Part shown: positions 1 to 6,987 of the stretch, piece after piece
Layout of the letters: each line of letters begins with the position of its first letter
How positions within the stretch are numbered: the stretch's first letter is position 1
Assembly (NCBI GenBank): GCA_910589155.1
Contig: CAJURY010000017.1
Coordinates: 1 to 28,702, forward strand
Origin: an uncultured Oscillospiraceae bacterium
GTDB lineage: Bacteria > Bacillota > Clostridia > Oscillospirales > Oscillospiraceae
DNA: 28,702 bases
Direction of reading: 5' to 3'
Program-made: the position numbers and the translations under genes
The notes under the pieces: generated by a model
Database searches by the model: none
What the model saw: only the letters and a program-made list of their open reading frames with translations
What the model was told of the DNA's origin: nothing

Positions 1-1128
1 GATCCGAAAAAGCCGGAAGTTGCAGCCAAGGCTACTGACACAAAGACTGTGCCAGTCCCCGAGCCGAAGAAAGCCGAGGCGCCGAGCAAAGCCGCGGACG
101 GCCCCAAGGGTGTAACGGTTACACAGGTATTTGCCGACCGCCTGCGTTATCCCAGCAAAGAAGATTTGGCCAGCCTCCCCATTCCCAAGGAGGGGGAAGG
201 CTTCTCCATGCGGCTGCACCCCGCCTACTTCTTCCAGTTTTTGGATCACCCCTTCTCTATCAATCGGGAGGTCAAGGACTATAAAGACCTGTTTGAATCC
301 ATCAAGGAGAACGGTATCAATGAGCCAATTAAGGCCAGGCCAAGAGAAGGCGGCGGTCTGGAACTGCTGTCCGGCCACCGGCGGCACGATGTTGCCATGC
401 AGCTGAATTACCCTGTCCCCGTAGTCATTGTCCAAGCGGACGATGATACCGCACGTATCGAGGTTGTAGATGGCAACTTACACCGTATGGATATTCCCAC
501 CTCCGAACTGGCTCGTGCCGCTAAAATGAAAATGGAAGCCCTGGCTCGAAAAGCAGGGCGGCGCTCTAAAATGGAGCAATTGACCATCCCGCAAAAGCGC
601 ACAGACCAGCAGGTAGCCGAGGATATGGGAATGAGCCGCAATCAGGTACAGCGCCTTGTCCGCATTGATTCTCTGGTGCCGGAACTTAAACAGCAGGTGG
701 ACGACAAAAAACTGCCCTTCAATACCGCTGTAGAGCTGTCCTACATGAAGCCGGAAGAACAGTCCAAGGTGGTGGATTTTATGGCAAAGGAGCAGGTGGT
801 GCCCTCTATCGCCCAAGCCACAGCACTGAAGGAAGCCAGCCGCCAAGCGGCCAAAATCCCCGCCGCCACTCCGGCAGAAAAGCCCAGAGTGGATGAGCAA
901 AAAATCGCGTCCATCGTCAAACCCAAAAAGGAGCCGGAACTGCGGGTCACTTTCACCGGCACGGAATTATCGGCGTATTTTCCCCATGCCGCTCCCACCG
1001 TTGCCGAGGTCAAACGCACGGTTTTTGAAGCGCTGGACTGGCGGAAAAAGGCGTTGGAACGCCAGGCTAAAAAGCAGGAAATCAAAGATGCTGCGAAAAA
1101 ACCAATGCAGCAGGGGGACAGCAGATGA
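1..1128 (+). CDS. parB: ParB/Spo0J-like partition protein, 5' end cut off
   Basis: ParB-type DNA-binding protein, likely to bind parS-like sites and help segregate or maintain the element. The reading frame is open from base 1, so the true start lies upstream. A GTG at 49 sits inside a Lys/Pro/Ala-rich linker and is not a convincing start. Visible residue 125 begins GHRRHD, matching the ParB box II (GERR) nucleotide-binding motif, here with His replacing Glu. It is followed by a helix-turn-helix near residues 201-220 (TDQQVAEDMGMSRNQVQRL). The C-terminus is Lys/Ala-rich. The stop overlaps the next start (ATGA at 1125-1128), showing translational coupling. A ParA partner would be expected upstream. 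The family call is sound; the role in ICE maintenance is inferred. Confidence 0.85.
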   Translation, partial: DPKKPEVAAKATDTKTVPVPEPKKAEAPSKAADGPKGVTVTQVFADRLRYPSKEDLASLPIPKEGEGFSMRLHPAYFFQFLDHPFSINREVKDYKDLFESIKENGINEPIKARPREGGGLELLSGHRRHDVAMQLNYPVPVVIVQADDDTARIEVVDGNLHRMDIPTSELARAAKMKMEALARKAGRRSKMEQLTIPQKRTDQQVAEDMGMSRNQVQRLVRIDSLVPELKQQVDDKKLPFNTAVELSYMKPEEQSKVVDFMAKEQVVPSIAQATALKEASRQAAKIPAATPAEKPRVDEQKIASIVKPKKEPELRVTFTGTELSAYFPHAAPTVAEVKRTVFEALDWRKKALERQAKKQEIKDAAKKPMQQGDSR

Positions 1129-1532
1129 ATGTTTTGGTGGTGGAGCCAGGTTTTGCGCCCTACGAAAAGGAAATCAATGGTCTTTCTGAAATGCAGGAAA
1201 CTGTGGGCGGGTTGATACAAGCCATTTATCCTTTTGAGGATATGGTTGCCGTTGTATGCAATGATGAGGGAATTCTACTGGGAATGCCCTTCAACCGCAG
1301 TATGGAGGGCGGCTACGGCGGTGTGTTTGGCACATTTTTCGTCTGCGGACTAGGCGAGGAGGATTTTTGTTCCTTGACGCTGGAACAAGTAGAAACCTAC
1401 AAGCAGAAATTTCACCGTGCGGAAATTCTGTTAGGGGTTCGTGGCAATGACCCTGTGACGCTCAAGGTGCAGCCAAAGCAGCGGCCCGCGCCAAGCGCGC
1501 CAGTCCGCTCCCCCAAGCCGCCGGAGCGGTAG
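1125..1532 (+). CDS. DUF3846-type small protein
   Basis: A 135-residue protein whose N-terminus (MNVLVVEPGFAPYEKEI) is the hallmark of DUF3846 proteins, which are common in Firmicute and actinobacterial conjugative elements and phages. Biochemical function is unknown. The core (about residues 1-110) contains Gly-rich stretches around GGYGGVFGTFFVCG. The last 20 residues are a Pro/Lys/Arg-rich tail, probably disordered. It overlaps the ParB stop by 4 bases and is followed 4 bases later by the next start, so it belongs to a tightly packed operon of establishment genes. No signal peptide or membrane segment is visible. Confidence 0.75.
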   Translation: MNVLVVEPGFAPYEKEINGLSEMQETVGGLIQAIYPFEDMVAVVCNDEGILLGMPFNRSMEGGYGGVFGTFFVCGLGEEDFCSLTLEQVETYKQKFHRAEILLGVRGNDPVTLKVQPKQRPAPSAPVRSPKPPER

Positions 1533-1536
1533 AAGT

Positions 1537-2478
1537 ATGGCGCAGCCAACGGATGCGCGGCTGGCTGAGTTGACGGCAAAGCTGGAGCATGGCATTCAGG
1601 ATTTATATGCCAGCGGACAGTATGCAGCATATTTGTCCGCTATGTCAAAATTTCACCATTACAGTTTCGCTAACGCCCTGCTGATTCTCCTGCAATGTCC
1701 AACTGCCAGCCGGGTTGCCGGTTTTCATACCTGGAAAAAGGAGTTTGGCCGTCAGGTAAAACGGGGCGAAAAAGGCATTCAGATTTTGGCTCCATGCCCT
1801 GTGCGGCAATATGTATGGCAGGAAGCAAAAGATCCACAAACTGGTCAGCCCCTCCGAAATCCAGACGGATCGCCGCGAATGGAAACCAGCCTTACTGTTG
1901 TCACACATTTTAAGGTGGCTTACGTATTCGACGTGAGCCAGACCGAGGGGCGGGAACTGCCGGCGCTGGCAGTGGCTGAGCTTACAGGAGATGTGGAAAA
2001 TTTTCAGGCTATGTATGATTGTCTTACGGCCTGTTCGCCGGTTCCAGTGGCCGAGGACTTCATTCCCGGCGCCGCAAAGGGGTATTTCAGCCCATCTGAG
2101 GGACGGATCGTTCTGCGGCCTGGTATGAGCCAAGTGCAGACAGTAAAGACCCTGATACACGAAATCGCCCACGCCAAACTGCATGACCCGGCCAAGGTAT
2201 CGCCGGAGGAACGAAAGGCGCGGCGGGAAAAGGAAGTGGAAGCTGAGAGCATTGCCTATGTAGTTTGCCAGTATTTTGGCATCGACACCGCAGAATATTC
2301 CTTTGGCTATGTAGCCGGGTGGAGTAAGGGAAAGGATTTGCTCGAATTACGAACCTCCCTGGATACCATCCATTCCACAGCCGGAGAAATCATTGCCGCT
2401 CTGGAAAACAACTGTCTGGAACGACAGAGTCTTACACAGCCAGCGCCAAACAAATGTCATTATGAATATCAACGCTAG
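1537..2478 (+). CDS. ArdC-like antirestriction protein with zinc metallopeptidase domain
   Basis: A 313-residue protein. The N-terminal part (about residues 1-100, including SFANALLILLQCP, then FHTWKKEFGRQVKRGEKG) matches the ArdC N-terminal ssDNA-binding domain. The C-terminal part carries HEIAHAKLHD at residues 208-217, an HExxH zinc motif as in ImmA/IrrE-type peptidases, followed by a conserved acidic stretch (EVEAESIAYVVC) that can give the third ligand. ArdC-type proteins enter or act early in recipients and protect incoming DNA from restriction; that role is inferred here. The start is ATG 1537, 4 bases after the previous stop. It shares several blocks with the gene at 5756-6622 (VSQTEGRE / ISQTTGRE; similar C-termini), so the two are paralogues; this one keeps the full zinc motif. 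Confidence 0.8.
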   Translation: MAQPTDARLAELTAKLEHGIQDLYASGQYAAYLSAMSKFHHYSFANALLILLQCPTASRVAGFHTWKKEFGRQVKRGEKGIQILAPCPVRQYVWQEAKDPQTGQPLRNPDGSPRMETSLTVVTHFKVAYVFDVSQTEGRELPALAVAELTGDVENFQAMYDCLTACSPVPVAEDFIPGAAKGYFSPSEGRIVLRPGMSQVQTVKTLIHEIAHAKLHDPAKVSPEERKARREKEVEAESIAYVVCQYFGIDTAEYSFGYVAGWSKGKDLLELRTSLDTIHSTAGEIIAALENNCLERQSLTQPAPNKCHYEYQR

Positions 2479-2490
2479 GAGGTATATGAT

Positions 2491-2820
2491 TTGGACATCA
2501 TCAACGCCAATTTAACCCGGATGCCGCAGGTGGAAATTCTGGGAATCCCCGCCCTGGTAACACCTCACAGGGTAAGTAAGGGCGCCATACATCTGGGACT
2601 GTATTGCTATGAGCTGCAAGGCAGTTCTGAAAAACCTGGAGAAGCCATGATCCTTGTAGAGCAGGCTGCGGACAGCTTCTTTTACGGAACCATTCTTACC
2701 CTCACTCCCCTGCTGATGCAAGGCGCGAAGCAGCTGGAGTTGGATTCCAGAGATATTTTAGGGAAGAACCATGCGGCTTATTTTACTCCCGCCGAATTTG
2801 AGGCGCAGTATTTTGGATAA
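2491..2820 (+). CDS. LPD28-domain-like small protein
   Basis: A 109-residue protein resembling the LPD28 (large polyvalent protein-associated) domain found as a free-standing gene in Firmicute conjugative elements. The telling block is VEILGIPALVTPHRVS...GLYCYELQGSSEKPG. Function is unknown. The start is TTG 2491, chosen because AGGAGG at 2477-2482 lies 8 bases upstream; an ATG at 2486 is in another frame and leads nowhere. No membrane or secretion signal is visible. It is the last gene before the hairpin-rich gap that precedes the mobilisation genes. Confidence 0.6.
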   Translation: MDIINANLTRMPQVEILGIPALVTPHRVSKGAIHLGLYCYELQGSSEKPGEAMILVEQAADSFFYGTILTLTPLLMQGAKQLELDSRDILGKNHAAYFTPAEFEAQYFG

Positions 2821-2896
2821 CATCAGTAAGAAATCTCTGTGCCATTCTTCCTTGGTACTATAATATAAAAAACTATCAAAACAGAAATAAGCCAAA

Positions 2897-3057
2897 AGCG
2901 CCAGTATCAGGATGCTGGTTCGCTGAAACCCTGCCCCGCACAGCGCCGCCGCAGGCAGCGCTGTACGAGCAAGTATGGCATTTTGATAGCAAATGCCCCT
3001 TGTTAGGGAGAACCCTAAAACCCCACGCCGGAAATGTGTCCCAGCTTGGGACACATT
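2897..3057. other. Hairpin cluster, candidate origin of transfer (oriT)
   Basis: This noncoding gap holds five consecutive inverted repeats: CCAGTATC-AG-GATGCTGG (2901-2918, flanked by AGCG and CGCT), ACAGCGC/GCGCTGT (2940-2946 / 2958-2964), GGCATTT/AAATGCC (2977-2983 / 2991-2997), TTAGGG-AGAA-CCCTAA (3003-3018) and the 25-base palindrome at 3033-3057. The first repeat carries CATCCTG on the minus strand (2908-2914), which resembles the nic core of MOB-P plasmids such as RP4 and R64. Dense inverted repeats next to the relaxase operon are typical of oriT. The assignment is inference; the 7-base nic match alone is weak, since the same string occurs by chance near 10490. Confidence 0.4.
3033..3057. 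repeat. Dispersed palindrome copy 1 (longest)
   Basis: Two perfect 11-base arms (AATGTGTCCCA and TGGGACACATT) around a GCT centre. It is a member of the seven-copy GTCCCA-N3-TGGGAC family. It lies about 20 bases before the AACGGAGG ribosome binding site of the DUF7007 gene at 3090. Confidence 0.85.
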
Positions 3058-3089
3058 CTAAACCAGAAACTAGGAAACGGAGGAATGCT

Positions 3090-3479
3090 ATGCAGCCTAA
3101 TTTTTCTCCCTGGGGAGAAATCGATTGGAGCGAAACCATGATACCCGGCATTGAAATGGTGGCCACACCCAGCCACGGCGGCATTATGGTTTCCAGAGAA
3201 GCGTCTGTCCTACTCTCCCCGGCAGCCAGAAAATGCGGCTTTTGGGCAGGCGGGTATCTTTGTTTTGAAGAAGACGCAGATGAAAATATCGTCCTGCGGG
3301 AACTGCTGGATCAAAAGCTGTGGCAGATTCCTGACCGGGTTCAAGACCACGCCGCCTTTGAAGCGGATATTGACCGGAATATCCAGACCTATCACCCGGA
3401 CTATTGGAGTGTCAGAACGACCCGGCTTCAAAAAGAGGACAAAGTATCCCGACGTTCTCACCCCTCTCATGGGAGATAA
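3090..3479 (+). CDS. DUF7007-like protein
   Basis: A 129-residue protein. The block SPWGEIDWSETMIPGIEMVATPSHGGIMVS matches in pattern the DUF7007 domain (WG...PGI....T.SHGG), a family of unknown function found in mobile elements. The start is ATG 3090, preceded by AACGGAGG; an in-frame upstream start at 3000 is rejected because it would translate through the palindrome at 3033-3057. The basic C-terminus ends 4 bases before the MobC start, so it is first in the mobilisation operon. A role in the relaxosome is possible but not shown by sequence. Confidence 0.65.
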   Translation: MQPNFSPWGEIDWSETMIPGIEMVATPSHGGIMVSREASVLLSPAARKCGFWAGGYLCFEEDADENIVLRELLDQKLWQIPDRVQDHAAFEADIDRNIQTYHPDYWSVRTTRLQKEDKVSRRSHPSHGR

Positions 3480-3483
3480 CGCC

Positions 3484-3792
3484 ATGCGTCAAATCGCAAA
3501 ATCCATTCTTCTGCGCTTAACTGCGGAAGAATATGCCCATCTGCAAGCGCAGGCAAATATTGTCGGCTTGAAGCTGGAGCCTATGCTCCGTCAGCTTATT
3601 CTTGGCGTGGAACTGCGACCCAGACCGCCGGATACATACGCTGCCCTCTTGCGGGAACTTTCCGCCATTGGCAACAATGTAAATCAAATTGCTTATTGGG
3701 CCAATGCCAGAAAGTATGTTTCCTCCGCTGAAATACAAGAGGCCGCCGCACTTGTCCAGAAAGCGCATCAATTGGTGAAGGAGGCGCTGTAG
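3484..3792 (+). CDS. mobC: MobC-like relaxosome accessory protein
   Basis: A 102-residue protein with an N-terminal ribbon-helix-helix-like segment (ILLRLTAEEYAHLQAQANIVG) and the MobC signature LSAIGNNVNQIAYWAN near residues 61-76. MobC proteins bind oriT next to the nick site and help the relaxase open the strands. ATG 3484 is chosen because it lies 4 bases after the previous stop and gives the normal MobC size; a longer in-frame extension to 3151 overlaps the upstream gene and is not protein-like. The relaxase start follows the stop codon directly. Confidence 0.85.
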   Translation: MRQIAKSILLRLTAEEYAHLQAQANIVGLKLEPMLRQLILGVELRPRPPDTYAALLRELSAIGNNVNQIAYWANARKYVSSAEIQEAAALVQKAHQLVKEAL

Positions 3793-5163
3793 GTGGCTTA
3801 TGATAAAATCATTCCCATCCGGCGGCGGCTAGATCACTGTGTTTCCTATGTGCTAAACCCGGAGAAAACAGATTTGGGTCGGGTACTGGAATACATCAGC
3901 AATGCCGGGAAAACCATTACCCCAGACGGCAAAGCCATATTAGAAACAGCCATCAACTGCCAGTCGGATACGGCCTACCAGGAGATGCAATCTACCAAAC
4001 GGCGTTGGGGCAAAACCGGCGGCGTTTTGGGCTATCATCTGGTGCATTCTTACGCCCCCGGCGAAGTAACCCCAGAGCAGGCCCATGAGATTGGCGTGGA
4101 ATTTGCCCGGCAGCTTTTACAGGATCGGTACGAGGCAGTGGTATCCACCCATCTTGACCATGCCCACATCCATAATCATGTGCTTTTCAATTCTGTTTCT
4201 TGTATCGACGGAAAAAAATACCGGGATGATTTCAAGGCATATTACAGCGATATTCGGGGAATCTCCAACGCACTCAGCCGGAAACACGGTCTGTCCGTCA
4301 TCCAGCCGGAAGGCGGCGGAAAAAGCTACGCTGAGTGGGAGGCCGAGAAACAGGGGAAATCGACCATTCGCGGTCTGATCCGTCAGGACATAGATGCGGT
4401 TATTCGGCAATCCTTTACCTATGCAACTTTTCTCTCCGTGCTTCGGAAGCAGGGGTATGAGATCAAGTACGGCCCCAACGTAAAACACACCGCAGTAAAG
4501 CCACCGGGTAGTTCCCGGTTCATCCGGCTTAGCAGTTTGGGAGAGGGTTATAGTGAAGCGGAAATCAAAGAGCGCCTATCTGCTGGGCGTACCGGCAGAC
4601 AATCGGAGGAAGTCTCCGTATGCGCTCCAACCACATCGCCCGTCCAATCCCGCCGCTACCGAGTTGTCCGGGGAAATATCCAAAGCCACAAGCGTTCCAA
4701 AGCAACAGGCTTCCGGGCGCTGTACCTCTATTACATGTATTTCCTTGGTATACGGCAGCCTGCCAAACAGAAAAAGCCCGTTCCATTTTCTGTCCGCAAG
4801 GAGGTTACAAGGCTACACCGCTACCAGCAGCAATTCCAGCTTTTGCAAACCTACCACATCGACACGGCAGATCAGCTTTCCATGCTTATGGATGCTTTGC
4901 AGGCGGAAATGGACGCACTGGCTCTGCGTCGCAAGGCGTTATATGGCAGAAGGAAACAGGGAGAAGCAGTTACCAATGAAATTGATGAAATTAACCAGAC
5001 CCTACGGCTCCTCCGCCGCAACCTGAAGCTATGCGCTCAAATTGAGGTGGATATTCCCCGCATTGGAGTGCAAAGTCGGTTTAGTCGGGAGCAGCAGATT
5101 CAGAAACTGGAAAAGGAGGTTGCACGTAACGAAAAACTACGTCATTTTGAAAGGGGGAAATAA
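3793..5163 (+). CDS. MOB-P type relaxase (MobA/VirD2 family)
   Basis: A 456-residue DNA relaxase that would nick oriT, stay bound to the 5' end through a tyrosine, and pilot the strand into the recipient. The N-terminal domain shows the metal-binding histidine motif HLDHAHIHNH at residues 120-129 (the HxD...HxH arrangement of Pfam MobA/VirD2 relaxases), preceded by the family block GYHLVHSYAPGEVTPEQAHEIG. Candidate catalytic tyrosines lie near the N-terminus (Y16, in CVSYVLNP). The C-terminal part (about 290-456) is basic, helical and probably coiled-coil. The start is GTG 3793, directly after the MobC stop. It is followed 3 bases later by pcfB, so relaxase and coupling-protein adaptor are co-expressed. 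Confidence 0.93.
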   Translation: MAYDKIIPIRRRLDHCVSYVLNPEKTDLGRVLEYISNAGKTITPDGKAILETAINCQSDTAYQEMQSTKRRWGKTGGVLGYHLVHSYAPGEVTPEQAHEIGVEFARQLLQDRYEAVVSTHLDHAHIHNHVLFNSVSCIDGKKYRDDFKAYYSDIRGISNALSRKHGLSVIQPEGGGKSYAEWEAEKQGKSTIRGLIRQDIDAVIRQSFTYATFLSVLRKQGYEIKYGPNVKHTAVKPPGSSRFIRLSSLGEGYSEAEIKERLSAGRTGRQSEEVSVCAPTTSPVQSRRYRVVRGNIQSHKRSKATGFRALYLYYMYFLGIRQPAKQKKPVPFSVRKEVTRLHRYQQQFQLLQTYHIDTADQLSMLMDALQAEMDALALRRKALYGRRKQGEAVTNEIDEINQTLRLLRRNLKLCAQIEVDIPRIGVQSRFSREQQIQKLEKEVARNEKLRHFERGK

Positions 5164-5166
5164 TGT

Positions 5167-5742
5167 ATGGATGTAAGCGGCGAAACCGCAGACCTGCTAA
5201 TCCGGGAGGGCGTGCAGGCCACCGAGGGCGCTTTAAAGCTAAGCGGCGCTTGCTTAAAAAATGTAGCTGCTTTGCTTGTTGCCATCTCCCGGCAGGACAA
5301 TAAGGTGGTAGGCAAAACCAACGCCAGACGTCTGGCTCGTGATCCGGCTTCCGCCGAGGTCGTGCAGCTCCACAAGGAGGACATTCCCAAATTTCAGCGT
5401 TTAGCAAAGCAGTACGGCATTTTATACTTCTTTGTCCACAAAAGAGGAAATGAGAACGGTATGACCAATATCGTTTCCAATCAGAATTACGCCGCCCAGC
5501 TTAACGCCGCTCTGGAAGAGTTGGGCTATCCCATCCCCCAGAAGGCACAGGAGAACACGCCAAAAAAAGCAATCCCCCGCACTCCACCCGAGAGATTCTC
5601 AAAAGAGCAAAACAGTGGCTTGAAACAGAGGGCGGGGGCTGCGAATGAACGCCCCTCTGTAAAAGGACGGCTGGAAACCCTTCGTGCCGCCGCTGAGAGC
5701 ATGAAAGATGGGGTTACTCCTGCGCGGGAGAAAACAAGATAA
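5167..5742 (+). CDS. pcfB: PcfB-family protein (DUF3801)
   Basis: A 191-residue protein. In conjugative plasmids of the pCF10 type, PcfB is an adaptor that binds the VirD4-like coupling protein and helps dock the relaxosome. Family features seen here are an N-terminal helix pair with AADLL/ALKLSGACLKNVAALLVAI-type sequence and the central block DIPKFQRLAKQYGILYFFVHKR. The last 60 residues are Pro/Lys/Arg-rich and likely disordered. ATG 5167 lies 3 bases after the relaxase stop. The family call is good; the docking role is taken from the family. Confidence 0.85.
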   Translation: MDVSGETADLLIREGVQATEGALKLSGACLKNVAALLVAISRQDNKVVGKTNARRLARDPASAEVVQLHKEDIPKFQRLAKQYGILYFFVHKRGNENGMTNIVSNQNYAAQLNAALEELGYPIPQKAQENTPKKAIPRTPPERFSKEQNSGLKQRAGAANERPSVKGRLETLRAAAESMKDGVTPAREKTR

Positions 5743-5755
5743 GTGGAGGAATTTT

Positions 5756-6622
5756 ATGGCAAATTTAAGTGAAATCATTGCTCGGAAGAATCAGAACGAC
5801 GAGCAATGGAAGGCTCAAAAGCAGGCGGAACGGGAAAACGCCGCCGCGATGCAGGATGCGGGTATGGAGGAGATTTCCAGTAACCCGGACGCTTATGTTC
5901 GATATTTGGAAATTCAGGGAGATAATCCTTTGTACAGTGCTGGAAATATTGCTTTGGCAATGTTGCAGAATCCCAATATCACCCAGTTTGGCACTGTAGA
6001 ACGTTGGAGAACCTTGGGCAGGAACGTACCGGAAGGTGAACGCAGAAAAGGCGTACAGATTTTTTCCAGAGCTTCTTTTGGAAAAGGCTATTCCCTGGTA
6101 GCGGCTTATGACATTTCCCAAACCACCGGCAGGGAAATCAAAAAGCCGGAATTGCAAGACGGCAGCCCCGCAATGGAAAATGCCCTGTCTACTCTGCTGA
6201 ACTATTCCATTGTGCCTGTAGTCGTAGACACAGAAATGGATGTGCCAGCCTTCTATGACGAGGAAAAGCTGGAACTGGCTATCAGCCCCAATTACCCAGA
6301 TGGAGAAGCCTTTGCGGCCATTGCGGCAGAGGTGGCGCATAGCCGCTTTCACGCCAAGGGTACAAACGCCCAGTATAACCGTTCCGAATGTGAACTGGAT
6401 GCACAGAGCGTATCCTACATTCTTTGTAAACGCCTTGGAATCAAGCGTGATCTGCCAGACCTAACCGGGCTGCCACAGCTTTATAGCGGCTGGACGCCCC
6501 AGGAAGTACGGCAGGCGCTGGACACAGTGCAAAATATGAGCAAAAAGATGGTAAGCTCTATTGAGCAAAGTATTACACCGCAGCAGCACACCCGAGGGCA
6601 GGCAAAACGACCGGCAAGATAA
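5756..6622 (+). CDS. Second ArdC-like protein, zinc site degenerate
   Basis: A 288-residue paralogue of the protein at 1537-2478. Shared blocks are a central YDISQTTGREI (VFDVSQTEGRE in the other), a C-terminal CELDAQSVSYILCKRLGI and a final helical segment (RQALDTVQNMSKKMVSSIEQ). At the place of the HExxH motif it reads AEVAHSRFH (residues 191-199): the first zinc-binding His is Ala191, while Glu192 and His195 remain. Peptidase activity is therefore probably lost or altered, and the protein may act by binding only. ATG 5756 is preceded by GTGGAGGA; the frame extends to 5708 but that start overlaps pcfB and has no ribosome site. It ends the mobilisation operon before a hairpin-rich gap. Confidence 0.75.
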   Translation: MANLSEIIARKNQNDEQWKAQKQAERENAAAMQDAGMEEISSNPDAYVRYLEIQGDNPLYSAGNIALAMLQNPNITQFGTVERWRTLGRNVPEGERRKGVQIFSRASFGKGYSLVAAYDISQTTGREIKKPELQDGSPAMENALSTLLNYSIVPVVVDTEMDVPAFYDEEKLELAISPNYPDGEAFAAIAAEVAHSRFHAKGTNAQYNRSECELDAQSVSYILCKRLGIKRDLPDLTGLPQLYSGWTPQEVRQALDTVQNMSKKMVSSIEQSITPQQHTRGQAKRPAR

Positions 6623-6698
6623 TTCCCACTGCATCCCTTTCAAACAGAAGGGTCATTAAGATAGACCTCTGGAGACAGAGCCCGAAACAGGGGCGTCA

Positions 6699-6928
6699 CT
6701 CCCCTACGGGGAGGGTATTCCACCGGCCAGTCCCCGTCAAGGCTGGACGATTGCTGGCGCAATCGCCCACGAGCCGTCCAGTGTGCGCACTGGACGGGCC
6801 TTGACTGGGCCAGTCCGTTGGAATATACGGCATACAAGGGGGTGACACCCCCAAAGGGCGCAATATGCGCCCTTTGGCCACACCGGAGGCTGGCAGCAGT
6901 CGTAGAAGCTGCTGCTATCCCTCCAGCC
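6699..6928. other. Highly structured noncoding region upstream of virD4
   Basis: No gene is seen in 6623-6987. Instead there is a near-continuous run of inverted repeats: CTCCCC-TAC-GGGGAG (6699-6713); an outer stem TCAAGGC/GCCTTGA (6737-6743 / 6798-6804), flanked by TTCCA/TGGAA, enclosing CGATTGC-TGGC-GCAATCG (6748-6765) and CCGTCCAGTG/CACTGGACGG (6774-6797); GGGGGTG-A-CACCCCC (6838-6852); a perfect 12-base stem CCAAAGGGCGCA with ATA loop (6851-6877); and AGGCTGG...CCAGCCT enclosing GCAGCAG/CTGCTGC (6887-6929). The nested set 6714-6827 would fold as a multi-arm junction. It could be a structured RNA leader, a small RNA, or a replication/transfer origin; the sequence does not decide. Confidence 0.6.
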
Positions 6929-6945
6929 TGTCCCAAGTTGGGACA
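6929..6945. repeat. Dispersed palindrome copy 2
   Basis: TGTCCCA-AGT-TGGGACA, followed four bases later by a short T-run. It closes the hairpin cluster and lies about 30 bases before the GAAGGG ribosome binding site of virD4. Outer pair T-A, where other copies have C-G. Confidence 0.85.
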
Positions 6946-6987
6946 CATTTTTTCGCTCATATTCAAAGTTGGAAAGAAGGGTCGTAT

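Noticed and set aside
2758..3054. Minus-strand frame across the hairpin gap
   Set aside because: It covers the oriT-like repeats, has no good ribosome site and no recognisable domain.
6865..6987. N-terminal extension of virD4 to ATG 6865
   Set aside because: The added residues would be translated from the hairpin cluster and palindrome, have no ribosome site and do not look like the family N-terminus.
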